64,000 nt of DNA from assembly GCA_020744225.1 (NCBI GenBank), contig JAGMWG010000002.1:1736001-1800000 (forward strand), given 5' to 3'. The notes under the pieces are model-generated. The model saw only the letters and a program-made list of their open reading frames with translations, was not told the origin of the DNA and did no database searches. The position numbers and the translations under genes are program-made. The DNA comes from Paraphoma chrysanthemicola. Its lineage: Eukaryota; Ascomycota; Dothideomycetes; Pleosporales; Phaeosphaeriaceae. The first letter of the stretch is position 1; every line of letters begins with the position of its first letter. Shown here one piece after another: positions 42,350 to 52,877 of this stretch.

Positions 42350-42428
42350 CAGGTCCCATTTACACTTCTCATAGACATAACAAGCGGTTAGAAGAAATTG
42401 GAAGGATCGCCGGCCAGATCTGGGAGCG

Positions 42429-42529
42429 AAAAAAATGGTAGCTTCTCTTTGATTGAGCGTGTCATCCTTAGTGCAGGGGCCATGCTAATCTTCTCTGTAT
42501 CGTTTCAAATTGACCAAATGCCCGAAGGC
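42429..42529 (-). ncRNA. U6: U6 spliceosomal snRNA
   Basis: Core RNA of the spliceosome active site. Read on the minus strand: 5' stem-loop GCC-TTCG-GGC, then ATTTGGTCAA, the invariant ACAGAGA box, the AGC catalytic triad region (AGATTAGCATGGCCCC), the U4/U6 pairing and internal stem-loop (GCACTAAGGATGACACGC) and the 3' tail ending in a T7 run (42429-42435) as pol III terminator. A TATA box (TATATATA at about 42550-42558) lies 20-30 bases upstream and a B-box-like element lies downstream. No intron. The 5' boundary is set by the hairpin. Confidence 0.95.
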
Positions 42530-42548
42530 GAAGATCTGGCAAAACGAA

Positions 42549-42559
42549 TAATATATATA
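42549..42559 (-). promoter_or_regulatory. TATA box of the U6 gene
   Basis: TATATATA located about 20-30 bases before the U6 5' end on the minus strand, the position used by pol III U6 promoters. Confidence 0.65.
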
Positions 42560-43624
42560 GTAAGTTACTAAACTCATTGTTGTACCTGTGTGAAGACTAT
42601 ACGTAAGACCTCATTTGCGGTCTGCCAACGAGGAAAACTTGTCTCGAACTAAGGGCGGTTAGCGGGACGTTAGTGCTGACTGGCTGACTAACAAAGACCG
42701 TCCTGTGCGAGCGCACAGCGCTCGCCAGGACAGCCTCGTAGTTCCTCTAAGACGTGAGACTGTGAGCGAAACCCACCACGTGCCGAGATCAAGGGATTCA
42801 CATAGATAAATAAGCCTGTCTATACTCAGTGTAAATTTCATGATTCACAAACTTTTACAAAAGTTCCTGGAGATAGACAGGCTGTACCAACCGCACAATA
42901 CCATTCGTGTCGAACCTCAACGCTCACGCAACCATAACATAGTCCTGAGGCTCCATGCGAGCTTGATGCAGCAACAATTCCTCACAGCATTCGCTCAAAC
43001 GTCTCGTCCACGAGTGCTGTTGGCCAGATGCCTTGTAGCAATGTTGCCTCCTGTCTGTCTTCAGCACACTTTTCGTACATTGGTTCTCAGCGAGAAATGT
43101 ACCTAAAGACATACAGCCTACACAATCCGCTCAGGTTAAAGACTCGGGATCACCACAGAGCTGCGCATCACGATGCAGTCAAGGAAGCATTGCGCACTGG
43201 AAGAGAGGAGAAGTCATGCTCGGTGGTCGCTACAGACTCAAATTACCCCTCCATGGCGCTGGTGGGGTGCCTGCATGTAGCGCCGCAGGTGGAAACTCCC
43301 GAAGTCTTGCGCAGAATTCAAGCAGAGTAATACAAAATGTATGAAGCATTGAAGTCATCCCGGATGCTGTATGTAGTCTATGAGCAGGCCTCAAGTGGCA
43401 TCTGAAAACATCCGTGCCGCACTGAGACTGTTATTTGAAGATGCGACACGGCGGGCACCTCGAAGCACTGCGATGCCAAAATAAGCCTCGCCGGACATTT
43501 ACCCGTGAGGCTGCGCGAGGCTGAGCACCACCCCGACTCGTACCAATACATTGTACATTATTGAAGGCGTTACTTCGGAAATTCAGAGGGAAGATGGGGT
43601 ATCATTGCTAATTGTGCCTTGCAT
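42560..43624. other. Intergenic, about 1.06 kb
   Basis: Between the U6 gene and the 3' end of MTG2. Open frames are short; none supported. Confidence 0.4.
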
Positions 43625-45277
43625 TTACTCCTCCAAAAAATCCATGACCAGCTGCGGGATAATCTCCACACCCTCGGCCTTGATTGCGCTTATGGGCACA
43701 GCAGTCGGACTCCGCCTCCATGCGTGCTTGCGACTGCTGGGATGAGGCTGCACGCCATTCTTGACGTCTTCCAGATACTGTCGCAGAGCCTCATAATTGG
43801 CTTGGGTGTCGGGTAGATCTGCCTTGGTCGCTACAACGAACCACGGCTTCGATGAGATGGGCGTGGATGACAGAAAAGGCAGTGGCTCGGGCGCTGGATT
43901 CAGCACCGTATTCACGCTCTGGGTTGAGGACGACCCGCTGCTGGCTGGCGTGTATGTGACTCTGCGCTCCGTCTCTGCGTTGAGCTCTTTCCCGCGCATC
44001 GTCTCGTACTCGGAGACTTCGCGCCAGAGCAATTTGACTGCCGCAACAGCATCCCCTGCGTTGAGATCAACAACAAAGGCGAGCACCGCTGCACGCTCGA
44101 TATGTCGCAGGAACCCCAAGCCCAATCCTTTGTCCAGATGCGCGTCTTCGATGAGGCCAGGCACGTCTGCTACAGTAAAGTTATCCCTCAACTCGCCATT
44201 CCTTCTACGCGATGTGACGAAAGGTCTTCCTTTGTGGTTGTCGAGCACCACAGTCCCAACGTTCGGTTGGAGAGTTGTGAAGGCCCAATTACCTACACGT
44301 GCTCGGCTGTTGCTCAAAGCGCGCAAAAGAGTACTCTTGCCAGCGTTCGGCAGACCAACCAGTCCAAGATCCGCCAATATCTTCAGCTCTAGCTGCAGCG
44401 AAATCTTCAAGCCTTCGTCGCCACGTGTTGCCATCTTCGGCCTCGAGTTGTACGGTGTCATGAAGTGCGGATTTCCCAAGCCTCCCATGGCGCCAGCTGC
44501 GATGAGCATAGGCGTCTCCATGTGCTGGTCAAGATCGAGCCACATGGGCGCTTGTGGTTCGAGGGCTGCAAGATGCGATCGACGAGGCGGAGGTAGCTTC
44601 GGAAATGTCATCCTGTTCAACTCAGATGGTATCGTGCCAGGATACACCAACCATCGCGTCTTGTTGAAGCTCGCTTTCCCCTCTTCGCTCACGTCGTCCT
44701 GTCCATGTAGTAGTGTCTTCCTGTCTTCTTCTTCCATGACTGCGATGGGGTCATATCGCTGGATTTCTCGTACAATCGTCCCAATCGGTACCGTGATGAG
44801 AATGTCTGTGCCCCGCTCGCCGCCCTTCACCTTTCCCTGCCCATTGCGCCCTCTGCCAGCCTTGATAAGCCGCCTTCGGGCAAGCTTATGCAGTGATGTC
44901 TCGCCACGTACTGCTTGTATGTACACATTGCCGCCGCTGCCTCCGTCCCCGCCATTGGCTGGGCCTTCCTCGATGTACTTTTCGCGCAGAAAAGATACGC
45001 AACCGTGGCCGCCGCTGCCAGCTTCGACTGTCAAAATGCAGCGATCGGCGAAGGGCGTCAAGGCATAGTCGTCGGCTCGAGGGTCCAGCCGGGAGGATTG
45101 ATTGATGTCGTGAGGGCTCTCCCGCACCGTTGTGGTCGAATTACACCTGACCTGTGGTCGGAATCGTCGCTGAACAGGGCATTTTCGCGCAATCGAAAGA
45201 AGCGGCAGTTCAAGAAACGCGGGATAAAGAAACGGCGTCAAGGTCCCGCTGAGACAGTGTACGCGAGCAGAAGGCAT
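43625..45277 (-). CDS. MTG2: Mitochondrial Obg-family GTPase, 550 aa
   Basis: GTPase of the Obg/CgtA family required for mitochondrial large-subunit ribosome assembly. Single exon. The N-terminal 60 residues are Arg/Ser/Pro-rich without acids (MPSARVHCLSG...RRFRPQVRCNST), fitting a matrix-targeting presequence. The glycine-rich Obg fold follows: FADRCILTVEAGSGGHGCVS, EGPANGGDGGSGGNVY, GRNGQGKVKGGERG and AAGAMGGLGNPHF. G domain: G1 GLPNAGKSTLL, G2 around FTTLQPNVG, G3 DVPGLIEDAH, G4 ATKADLPD (for NKxD) and G5 ISAIKAEG. The G-domain loop between G3 and G4 is extended by a Ser/Thr-rich insert (about 460-490), as in other fungi. The start at 45277 is preferred to the in-frame upstream codons because it directly begins the presequence. 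Confidence 0.95.
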   Translation of the reverse strand: MPSARVHCLSGTLTPFLYPAFLELPLLSIARKCPVQRRFRPQVRCNSTTTVRESPHDINQSSRLDPRADDYALTPFADRCILTVEAGSGGHGCVSFLREKYIEEGPANGGDGGSGGNVYIQAVRGETSLHKLARRRLIKAGRGRNGQGKVKGGERGTDILITVPIGTIVREIQRYDPIAVMEEEDRKTLLHGQDDVSEEGKASFNKTRWLVYPGTIPSELNRMTFPKLPPPRRSHLAALEPQAPMWLDLDQHMETPMLIAAGAMGGLGNPHFMTPYNSRPKMATRGDEGLKISLQLELKILADLGLVGLPNAGKSTLLRALSNSRARVGNWAFTTLQPNVGTVVLDNHKGRPFVTSRRRNGELRDNFTVADVPGLIEDAHLDKGLGLGFLRHIERAAVLAFVVDLNAGDAVAAVKLLWREVSEYETMRGKELNAETERRVTYTPASSGSSSTQSVNTVLNPAPEPLPFLSSTPISSKPWFVVATKADLPDTQANYEALRQYLEDVKNGVQPHPSSRKHAWRRSPTAVPISAIKAEGVEIIPQLVMDFLEE

Positions 45278-45938
45278 ACGTTCCTGATGAGACGTGATGG
45301 GCGCCGACACAGCATACGCTGGTTGTGCCGTCCTTTTCCAAGTGCTAGTGTCAGAACTCCGCACCAGCCAATCACGACGCCAGGAGGTGCCTTCGTCTGC
45401 GAGTAAGACTCACGTAAGACAAGGCCTCGAGGTGTTGCTATCCACACGCTCAACGATCCTCTCGATTCTTCTCCTTCCACCCGTTTTAACAGTGAACCTT
45501 TTGTCCTTTGAAAGCATCTACTATCGCAGAGATCCATATATTTTCGATTCTCACAAGCCCCGTCTGCGCCTCACACCTACAGGTACTATCTCTTCACACT
45601 CAGCCTCCCCCACCGTGCCACCCGCATTTATTGCTGCTAGAGACCAGCCTCTGGCGGATATCCAAGGTGCCGATCGTGGTTTCCAGAAGTTACGTTCGTG
45701 TTACCGAGTCCACACGTGCCTTGTTCCTAAAGCTTTCTCCCGAACCAGTTAGCCACAGGTCCTTGTAGCAAGCCTACCACAGTAGTGCTCCAAGTCCTTC
45801 TTATCCCCTACCTACAAAGGTCTGCCTTGCGCCTGCCTTCCAGGGCTTGGAAGGCATCGTTATCGTAAACTATCCATCTCCAGGCAGCATACCACCCTCT
45901 GACGTCATCCTCAGCTTTGAGTCCGCTCCGCTGTCATC
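45278..45938. promoter_or_regulatory. Divergent promoter region, MTG2 (-) / SDR (+)
   Basis: About 660 bases between two divergent starts with CT-rich tracts. No gene supported. Confidence 0.4.
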
Positions 45939-47010
45939 ATGCTACGGCTCATCATACTGGGTGCGGCGTGTGCTGGGCTGCATGTGTTCGGTCCTGCGCA
46001 CGTGAGACTCGGGAGGAGTGTCTTCTTATCCGAGAAGAGTTACCAAGACATGCTATGGTACCTCAAATGGGGCTTGGGGTTGTGGGCTGTTTTCGACTTC
46101 AACGCTCTTTTGAACAGATGGGCGGAGAATAAGTGGACATGGAGGAAAGACGCGAGCAACTGGGACTGGAAAAATGAAGTTGCTGTAATCACAGGCGGCT
46201 CGCAAGGCATCGGTGCCCAAGTTGTCAAGAAACTGGTCGCACTCGGCATCAACTGCGCCGTGTTAGATGTAGTGCCTCTAGCAGACACCATCACGCAAGG
46301 TGTGCTGCCCATTCCTTCTGATATGATACGCGAAACTAACCCTCCTAGACGAGCGCAACTCTGTGCGCTACTACAGATGTGACATTTCTTCACCTGACGC
46401 CATTCGAGTCGCCGCCGAAGCCATTCGGTCTGATCTCGGATCGCCGTCGATTTTGATCAACAACGCTGGCATCGGTAACGCTTTCACGATTCTTGACATA
46501 CCTTTTGATAACCTACAAAGACTCTTCCAGATCAACCTAATTAGCCATTGGAGCACAGTCAAAGAATTCCTGCCGGACATGCTTGCTAAGAAGAAGGGAC
46601 ACGTCATGAGTGTTGCGAGTCTTGCCTCCTTCTGCACACTAGCTGCAGCTGTGGACTATAGCTGCACCAAGTCAGCACTTCTTTCGTTCCACGAAGGCCT
46701 GAATCAAGAGCTGAAACACAGGTACAAGTGTCCTGAGATTAAAACCACCATTGTCCACCCCAACTGGACAAAGTCAGCCATGACTGCGCACGCGGCAACT
46801 CAAGCCGGCCTCAAGCGCATAGGGGCGAAGCTCTTGGAAGCCGAAGATGTCGCCGAAGCCATGGTGAATCAGGTTATTGCGGCGAGGAGTGGACAGCTGA
46901 TTCTGGGTCCTGGGTTGAGCCCAAAGCTACGTGCTCTGCCAGCTTGGCTGCAGGAAGTCATTCGAGATATCCAGGCGAACGTCGTGGGCGGGAACGGCTC
47001 GACGGGATAG
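45939..47010 (+). CDS. Short-chain dehydrogenase/reductase, membrane-anchored, 340 aa
   Basis: Exons 45939-46299 and 46349-47010 (intron 49 nt, branch ACTAAC). An N-terminal hydrophobic segment (MLRLIILGAACAGLHVFG) and a second one at about 40-55 suggest attachment to the ER or lipid droplet. Classical SDR motifs: TGGSQGIG cofactor loop at about 84, acidic residue after beta-2 in CAVLDVVPL (Asp favours NAD), D-I at the adenine site (CDISSPDA), NNAG at about 158, catalytic Ser in SVASLASF, and YSCTK with catalytic Tyr-Lys at about 223. HPNWTKSAM replaces the usual P-G motif. The overall layout resembles the RDH10/DHRS3/17-beta-HSD11 (SDR16C) group acting on retinoid-like, steroid or lipid alcohols. 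Substrate unknown. Confidence 0.92.
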
Positions 47011-47689
47011 CCGCTGTTTCAATCTGTAACCTGCCCTGAGAGCATGTGCTTCGCCACAGAACGATAGTTCGTACTCATTTGCACGGGGCTGAATTGACAG
47101 GCTCGCGAGGCAGCTTGGGGCGGGCGGCACCGGCAGTGGAAGGACCCGCTAGGAACACCCGCCGTGACCTTGACGTCGAAAATTTGCAACATTGAATAAC
47201 CGCGCCGTTCGGCAAGGCACAATTCTGACAGCGTTTCAGACGAGTCCGCTGTTGGCGGCACGTCACTACGATATCGAAATCGGGAATGTGTGTGCATTTC
47301 TAGTCCCTTAAGCACGATTAGATTCTGACAAACACCTGTCGTTATCCAATTCAATACTCCGATCGCATCGCACGTCCAGAATCGAACATGCGACAAGCGC
47401 CTTTCCAATACCTGGGGGCTAAACTTGGCTTACTTCGTTGGTATTCTCGGACATGTATGCGCGCACAGCCCCCAACCGCAGGTGCACTCCTGCGGCGTGG
47501 ACCTTACATATGCGCTAATCCCGATTTGGCCCGACACCAGTACTTCCAACACCATGTCTCCGGCCTTTGCACAGGATCTGCAGCGGCTATTAAGTACTTG
47601 ACCACGTTCCTCTTGTTTCACTTCTTGTTTGTGCGTCTGTGTTTGTTGCTGGTACATTCAGTCATTCGTTTCATCTTTGCGAACATGCA
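47011..47689. other. Intergenic and 5' region of the mucin-like gene
   Basis: About 680 bases. A reading frame in phase with the mucin-like protein extends upstream to 47388, but it lacks coding character and is replaced by the spliced start at 47690. Confidence 0.45.
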
Positions 47690-50600
47690 ATGTTGTTCAC
47701 GAGTCTTTGGTTCATTTGCTGCACGATGTTATTGGCGGCCGTTGTTGCTATCCCATATGGTCGGTCTACTTGTCCACTATCGCTCCACTCATACTGATAT
47801 CAATTCGACAGGTCTCCATCCAGCTGTTGGAATAGATGTGTCACGTAACGTCAAACAAGTCGCACAAAGGCGACAGGCGCAGCCATGGAAGAACGAAACG
47901 CTATCCGCAACTCCAGATACTACAACACTACTTGCATCTTCAGCCTCTTCTGAGGTCATGTCCAGCTTGCTCCAAGAAGTCACGACAACAACGTCTCGAA
48001 GCGAGATTGTTATCTCGATGACAAGCACGCTGACGCCTAGTTCATCCTACAGTACGTCGATACTTTCGACATTGGTGTTAAAACCATCTCCAACCGGACA
48101 AGAAAGTCTAAATCTTCCAACGGTGCACACAATATCGGTCATGTCAACACAGGTTGGTCCGCCCATTAGCCAGGCTTCAGCAAGTCCAAGTACGTCGAGG
48201 CAGTATATCTCCTCCAGTGTGCAGCTTTCATGGAAGCAAGAATCAGAAACAGGTGTCTCTAATTCCGATACGAACCTGTTCAGTAACCAGCACACATCGA
48301 CTTTCGTTCCAACAACAACGCAATTGCCGATATCTGGTGGCGATCACCTGCCCACGCAAAGTTCGATCAGTTCGCTTCAAACATCCGCAGTGGACGTCCA
48401 AAACAGCCCAAATAGTCATTCCGGCATCCCTTCGGAGTCTCACATTACATCTTTCAATTCTAGACTCAGCTCGATTCTGCCGTCGATCGAATCACCACCG
48501 CAAGCTGCAAGTTCTCAAACCACAAGTCTCCTCGCAGCTGCTACAACGCGACATGAGTCTAGCATCCAATATGGAAATCCATTTGTTCCTGCCGCCTCAA
48601 GCAGCGCTCCTTCCGCCGAAGCCTCAGAAGCGAGATCGACAACACTTCTAATAACAGTCACGGTCACTTCACGCCCGGAAAGCTCGAAAGTTGAGCAGCC
48701 ACTACTGTTCACTCCTTCGCTAGTAGCTAGCGGCGATCCGGCAGCTTTGAGACCATCTTCTGCCCCTTCCCAGATCGATTCCTCTACCACTGCTGTTCTT
48801 GTTGTCTCCAGGTCGCTTTTTGTTGCTTCAGCCACCCCCGTTATGTCGACCTTAGCCCAGTCTCTTGTGACAGGAACACCTCTGCCAGTCTCTTCGAGCG
48901 CAACGATTTCACCATCTTTCATCCCAGCCTCGGAGTCCCTTAGCCTTTCGTCACTTGATCCAACGTTTAGCCCGGTGTTGGCAAGCAAAGTACCAAGCGG
49001 CGTTTTCTTTCCTAGCTCGTCAGGTACAGCCATTTCAAGTTCAACTCCAGAGGCTACTCAAACTCGTACCACTACACATATCGAGGGCTCAACGCGCGCC
49101 TTGGTCACTTCGTCTCTTGTCTCAGAATCTGTGAACGGCTCCACGTATGGTGTCTTCAGCACAACACCAGCCTTTTCACAGATCAGCGATATAGAGGCCC
49201 CAGTACGCAGTGCCAGCTCGTTATACAACCACATGACGGCGACGAATGTCAGTCCGTTGACACTGGCAACACCCATTGCAAGCGCAAATCTAACGACCCA
49301 GCCGAGAGGCTCCGGTGCGCTGACTGTATCATCCATGACGAGTAGTAGCTTGTTGCATATTGGCACAGGAAGCGCGATTTCGATCGCATACCACTCGCCC
49401 ACTACTCAGCATGGATGGAATAACACCTTGTTCCTGGTTTCCGCAGCATCTCCAACCACGCTGAGGCCTACACTTTTGGCAACAGGCGTTTCATATAATT
49501 CTAATGCAACGTATTCGGGCGCCGTAGCTTCATCCCACCTGCCAACTTGGAGCAACTCGTCGAGCACATATCCTGTCGCAAATGACACATTGCCCATCAG
49601 CGACGCTTCTCATAAGCCCATTGCCAGCTCCCCTACCAGTACAGATGCGGGCATATCATCAGTCCTGGCCTCTTTGAACTACGGCACAGGGCCAGCGACA
49701 TCTGTTTCGGCGACTCGTGCATCTACCAGTTCTGCATCAGCGACTGCCACTGCGGCTCCACCGCCGCCCTTGACAACGTCACAAACAGCTGGTGTTGCCA
49801 TTGCTGGAACAACTGGACTCTTGATCGCGATTGTTGCAGCTGTCTACATGGCCCGTCGCCACCACGCCAGGAAAGCTAGACGTTCAAGTACCGGTAGCGC
49901 TTATCCTAAAGTCGCGTACCTGTATGATCCTCCGACTGGTAATAGTGACGATGAAGATCGCTCTTATATGTCGGGTGGAATAAGTGGTGTGGCTGTTCAA
50001 GAAAGTGCTTCTCGAGCGCCGCCAGATTCTCCACAACGCAGTCAGCGATACAGCACAGGCATGTTACCTTTACGGTACAGCGACCCAGGTAATCCTTTCC
50101 GAGACCCTGAAGGCCTAATGAGACATTCGAATGGAAGCTTGAATCGAACGCCCGCGGGTGCAGCAGCAGCACTCTCTGCAGCCATCAGAGGGTACACAGC
50201 CACTTCGCAGAGTTCACCAAACCTGGCCACCTTCCCGGAACATGCCAGTCCGTGCGACGTTGGCTATGGCATGTCGAAGCTTGATCACAGCAACATTGGA
50301 GATCTTTCACCAAGCAGGAGCAGCATCTTGAGCGAGATTGCCTCCATAGCGTATGGCTCCCAGCCACTTCCCAATGCCGCCACGTTGCGGTATCAGCCAC
50401 TTTCGCCACATGGTCGTCATGAAAATTACAGTCTCCCGTGTGTGAGGGAGACGATGTACACTGATCCATTCCGAGACCCGTTCGAGCACGACTTGCTTCT
50501 GCAGGTCGATACCCGTACAGAAACACCTGACTCTGTCACCGTGTATGCTCCTGGACCACAAGCCACGGTGATGAAGCCTATCAAGCTACTATCGAAGAAC

Positions 50601-51194
50601 CCCTGGGCTTCGTCAGTGCTGACTCCAATCACGACGCAAGGCACACCTCGCCCCCACAGCAGACTCGCCGAAGGAAGTCCCATCTCGCTGGACGCGACCA
50701 TCGTGGTATCCGAACGCTTCTCACTGGTGTACGACAACACATCATCCACCACATACATAGCGCCATCCCAGAAGCAAGCTTACAACACTATTTCGCCTAT
50801 CTCGCCTGCGAAACCCACCCACAGAGGCTGGGACGACATCAAGCGATACTCAGCAGACAAAGTGGTACCATCGTCGATTATCAGTCTCAGCGCTCCCTTG
50901 CGCCATGACAGCCCGCCTCCACTCAAGAAGAAGTCGCTACCACAACTGAGGCGCAAGGAGGTCGCGCTCAGTACCTCCCCCTCATCGTTAAAGGTTCCCT
51001 TCACTCACCACAAGACCTTGAGCGTCGATGGGCACAAGTATAGCCCGTCCGCAAAACTTGATGCAGCTAGACACGGACATTACGATCTTGTGAGAAATCC
51101 AAACTCCCACTTCTCACATGGTGTGCAATCACTGGCTGGGATGGTGCATAAGAAGAGGAGCGCAGACTTGGACTTTGCATGTGCTGGTGTGTAG
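47690..51194 (+). CDS. Mucin-like Ser/Thr-rich type I membrane protein, about 1150 aa
   Basis: Exons 47690-47759 and 47812-51194. The first exon gives a good signal peptide (MLFTSLWFICCTMLLAAVVA) joined in phase through a 52-nt intron (GTCGGT ... TACTGATATC ... CGACAG); the unspliced upstream frame gives none. Residues about 40-700 are a Ser/Thr/Pro/Ala-rich ectodomain (about 40% Ser+Thr) with scattered N-x-S/T sites, expected to be heavily O-mannosylated. One TM follows at about 705-727 (AGVAIAGTTGLLIAIVAAVY) with stop-transfer RRHHARKARR. The cytosolic tail of about 420 residues is structured in short conserved-looking blocks, two of them repeats of NPFRDPEG / DPFRDPFEHD, plus basic stretches near the end. 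The plan resembles fungal wall-stress or Msb2-type signalling mucins; no WSC domain is present. Confidence 0.82.
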
Positions 51195-52877
51195 CTTCAT
51201 TTCATGTCGCAGTCCGGCCAATGATTACCTGGTTGCTTTTCTTTAGCGCTTTCATGTATATACACTTCCTCGAACGGTCTCGCTGTACTGTAACCTCATA
51301 GACCTGTACTACTAGTAGTTAATGTCATGCCTAGGTCCGCATTTCCAACGTCTGACCATGGAAATGGGACTTTGCACCAGCTGGCAATGTTCCGAATCCC
51401 ACCGCGCCGGTGACGAGCGTTGTGGCTTGCATGCGGCGTCGTCTGATCGGTGACCGAGGAAAACAGCCCACCAGTTCACCACGCCGCGACGACGACGAAG
51501 ACGGCACAGCATTCTACTTTACAATTCGCCCTGTCGATTTGCCTTTTGTTTCGAACTCTAACCCAGCCACGACTGAAGCATTGCGTGGTCAGCGGTAACA
51601 TGTAACCGCAATACGATGGCGAAAACGACGGCATTTACCCTCACCAGTCGCATCATGCTGTGCCCAGCTTTTACCATGTAACCCCATCATTCCAGTCACC
51701 CCAGCTTATCGCACTTCACTAATCACCAATGCCGAGCTGACTGCACAAACCCCTTGCCCTGTCCAAATGCAAAAGCAAAACATTATCACATACCTTGCGC
51801 TTGTCTCACGATCAATTTCGGAGCCAGCTCCAGCGATGCCCATGCCCTCTCAATCCCAAGTCCAACTCTCATAATCACCGCCAAACGCCGCGGCTCCATC
51901 AACATCACACACATCATTTGCGATTCTGGCCGATAAGGAAGCCAAACGGAAATGGCATCATACGATTTCCCGAGACCCAGCCGCACCTTCGCTGCTGCCC
52001 AGCTTGCCTTCACAGTTTTAACCACCGGCAGCCGGTTCCGCGAGACGCCCAACATCCATGTCTCGAGATTGTGACTGGCAAACTCAATTGGCAGCATCCC
52101 AGCTCGGTGTCCCTGGCACTTGTGCTTGATCAGCAACGACTAAACACAAAAGGGGCAGGTTGCGGCTCAGCAGCTGTTGTTCCGCGCGCACTGGCGCTCT
52201 TTCTACTCGGGGGCTAGCGCGGAGAAGCGTCGCCGACGAGGCCGCGAGGCGATGACATAAGGGCGGGAGGAGGCCTTTGTTTCGAAAGTAATTTTCCAGC
52301 CTGGCCCATGCGGACTCGGCAGAGTTTCGCGTGGCATGTTAGTGCAGTGCGCCAGCGGAGGGTCTCCGATTCGCCGAGTATGCCCCCGAGGAGATCAGCA
52401 AGGTTGGGCGAGGGGAGGCTTGTCCTTTGGCAATGCAAGGAGTCAAGACGGGGATTCAAGAGTGACGCAAACGGACTTGGGCACCAATCTGCGCGCTTCA
52501 CCATGTGCAAGGGGGATCGACAAACTTGCATGAGATAATGATCTCGTGATGTGTTATGTAAAATCCATGGCTATAACTCCGCTGCAAGGCGTTCACCGCC
52601 CAAATCCCTCATCGAGAGAACGGCAGGCGGATGCTGTGAGGTGGGATCCTAGAGCCAGGCGTGCGCTACGACAGTCGCCCCAAGAACCTGGTCGCCGGCA
52701 TTTGCTGCCAAGGGCGGCATCGAGAAAGCTATGTGCAGCCTCCAAATCCACCAGTATGTTCCAGAACCTGACGGCCCAACGGTCAAGATGACCAGATCTC
52801 GCTAAATTCCTACACACGTTCTTCCTCCGCCATGCTGGTCAGCCTCTTGTCGGCTAAGTTGTTTGTGAATGCCATAT
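51195..52877. other. Intergenic, 1.68 kb between convergent genes
   Basis: No gene supported. Unusually long for a convergent interval; contains only short overlapping frames, with A+C-rich strand-biased stretches at 51600-51960. Confidence 0.4.

Noticed and set aside
42320..42400. Possible tRNA gene on the minus strand (GGTTCGATTC followed later by a T run)
   Set aside because: No matching acceptor or T-arm stem can be formed and no A box lies at the right distance; better explained as a B box of the U6 gene.
43797..45068. 423-codon open frame on the plus strand across MTG2
   Set aside because: It is the antisense shadow of the Obg-family gene; its composition (Ser/Arg-rich) follows from the complementary codons and it has no domain.
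47388..47689. N-terminal extension of the mucin-like protein in the unspliced frame
   Set aside because: Not coding-like, no signal peptide at its start; a spliced start at 47690 gives one in phase.
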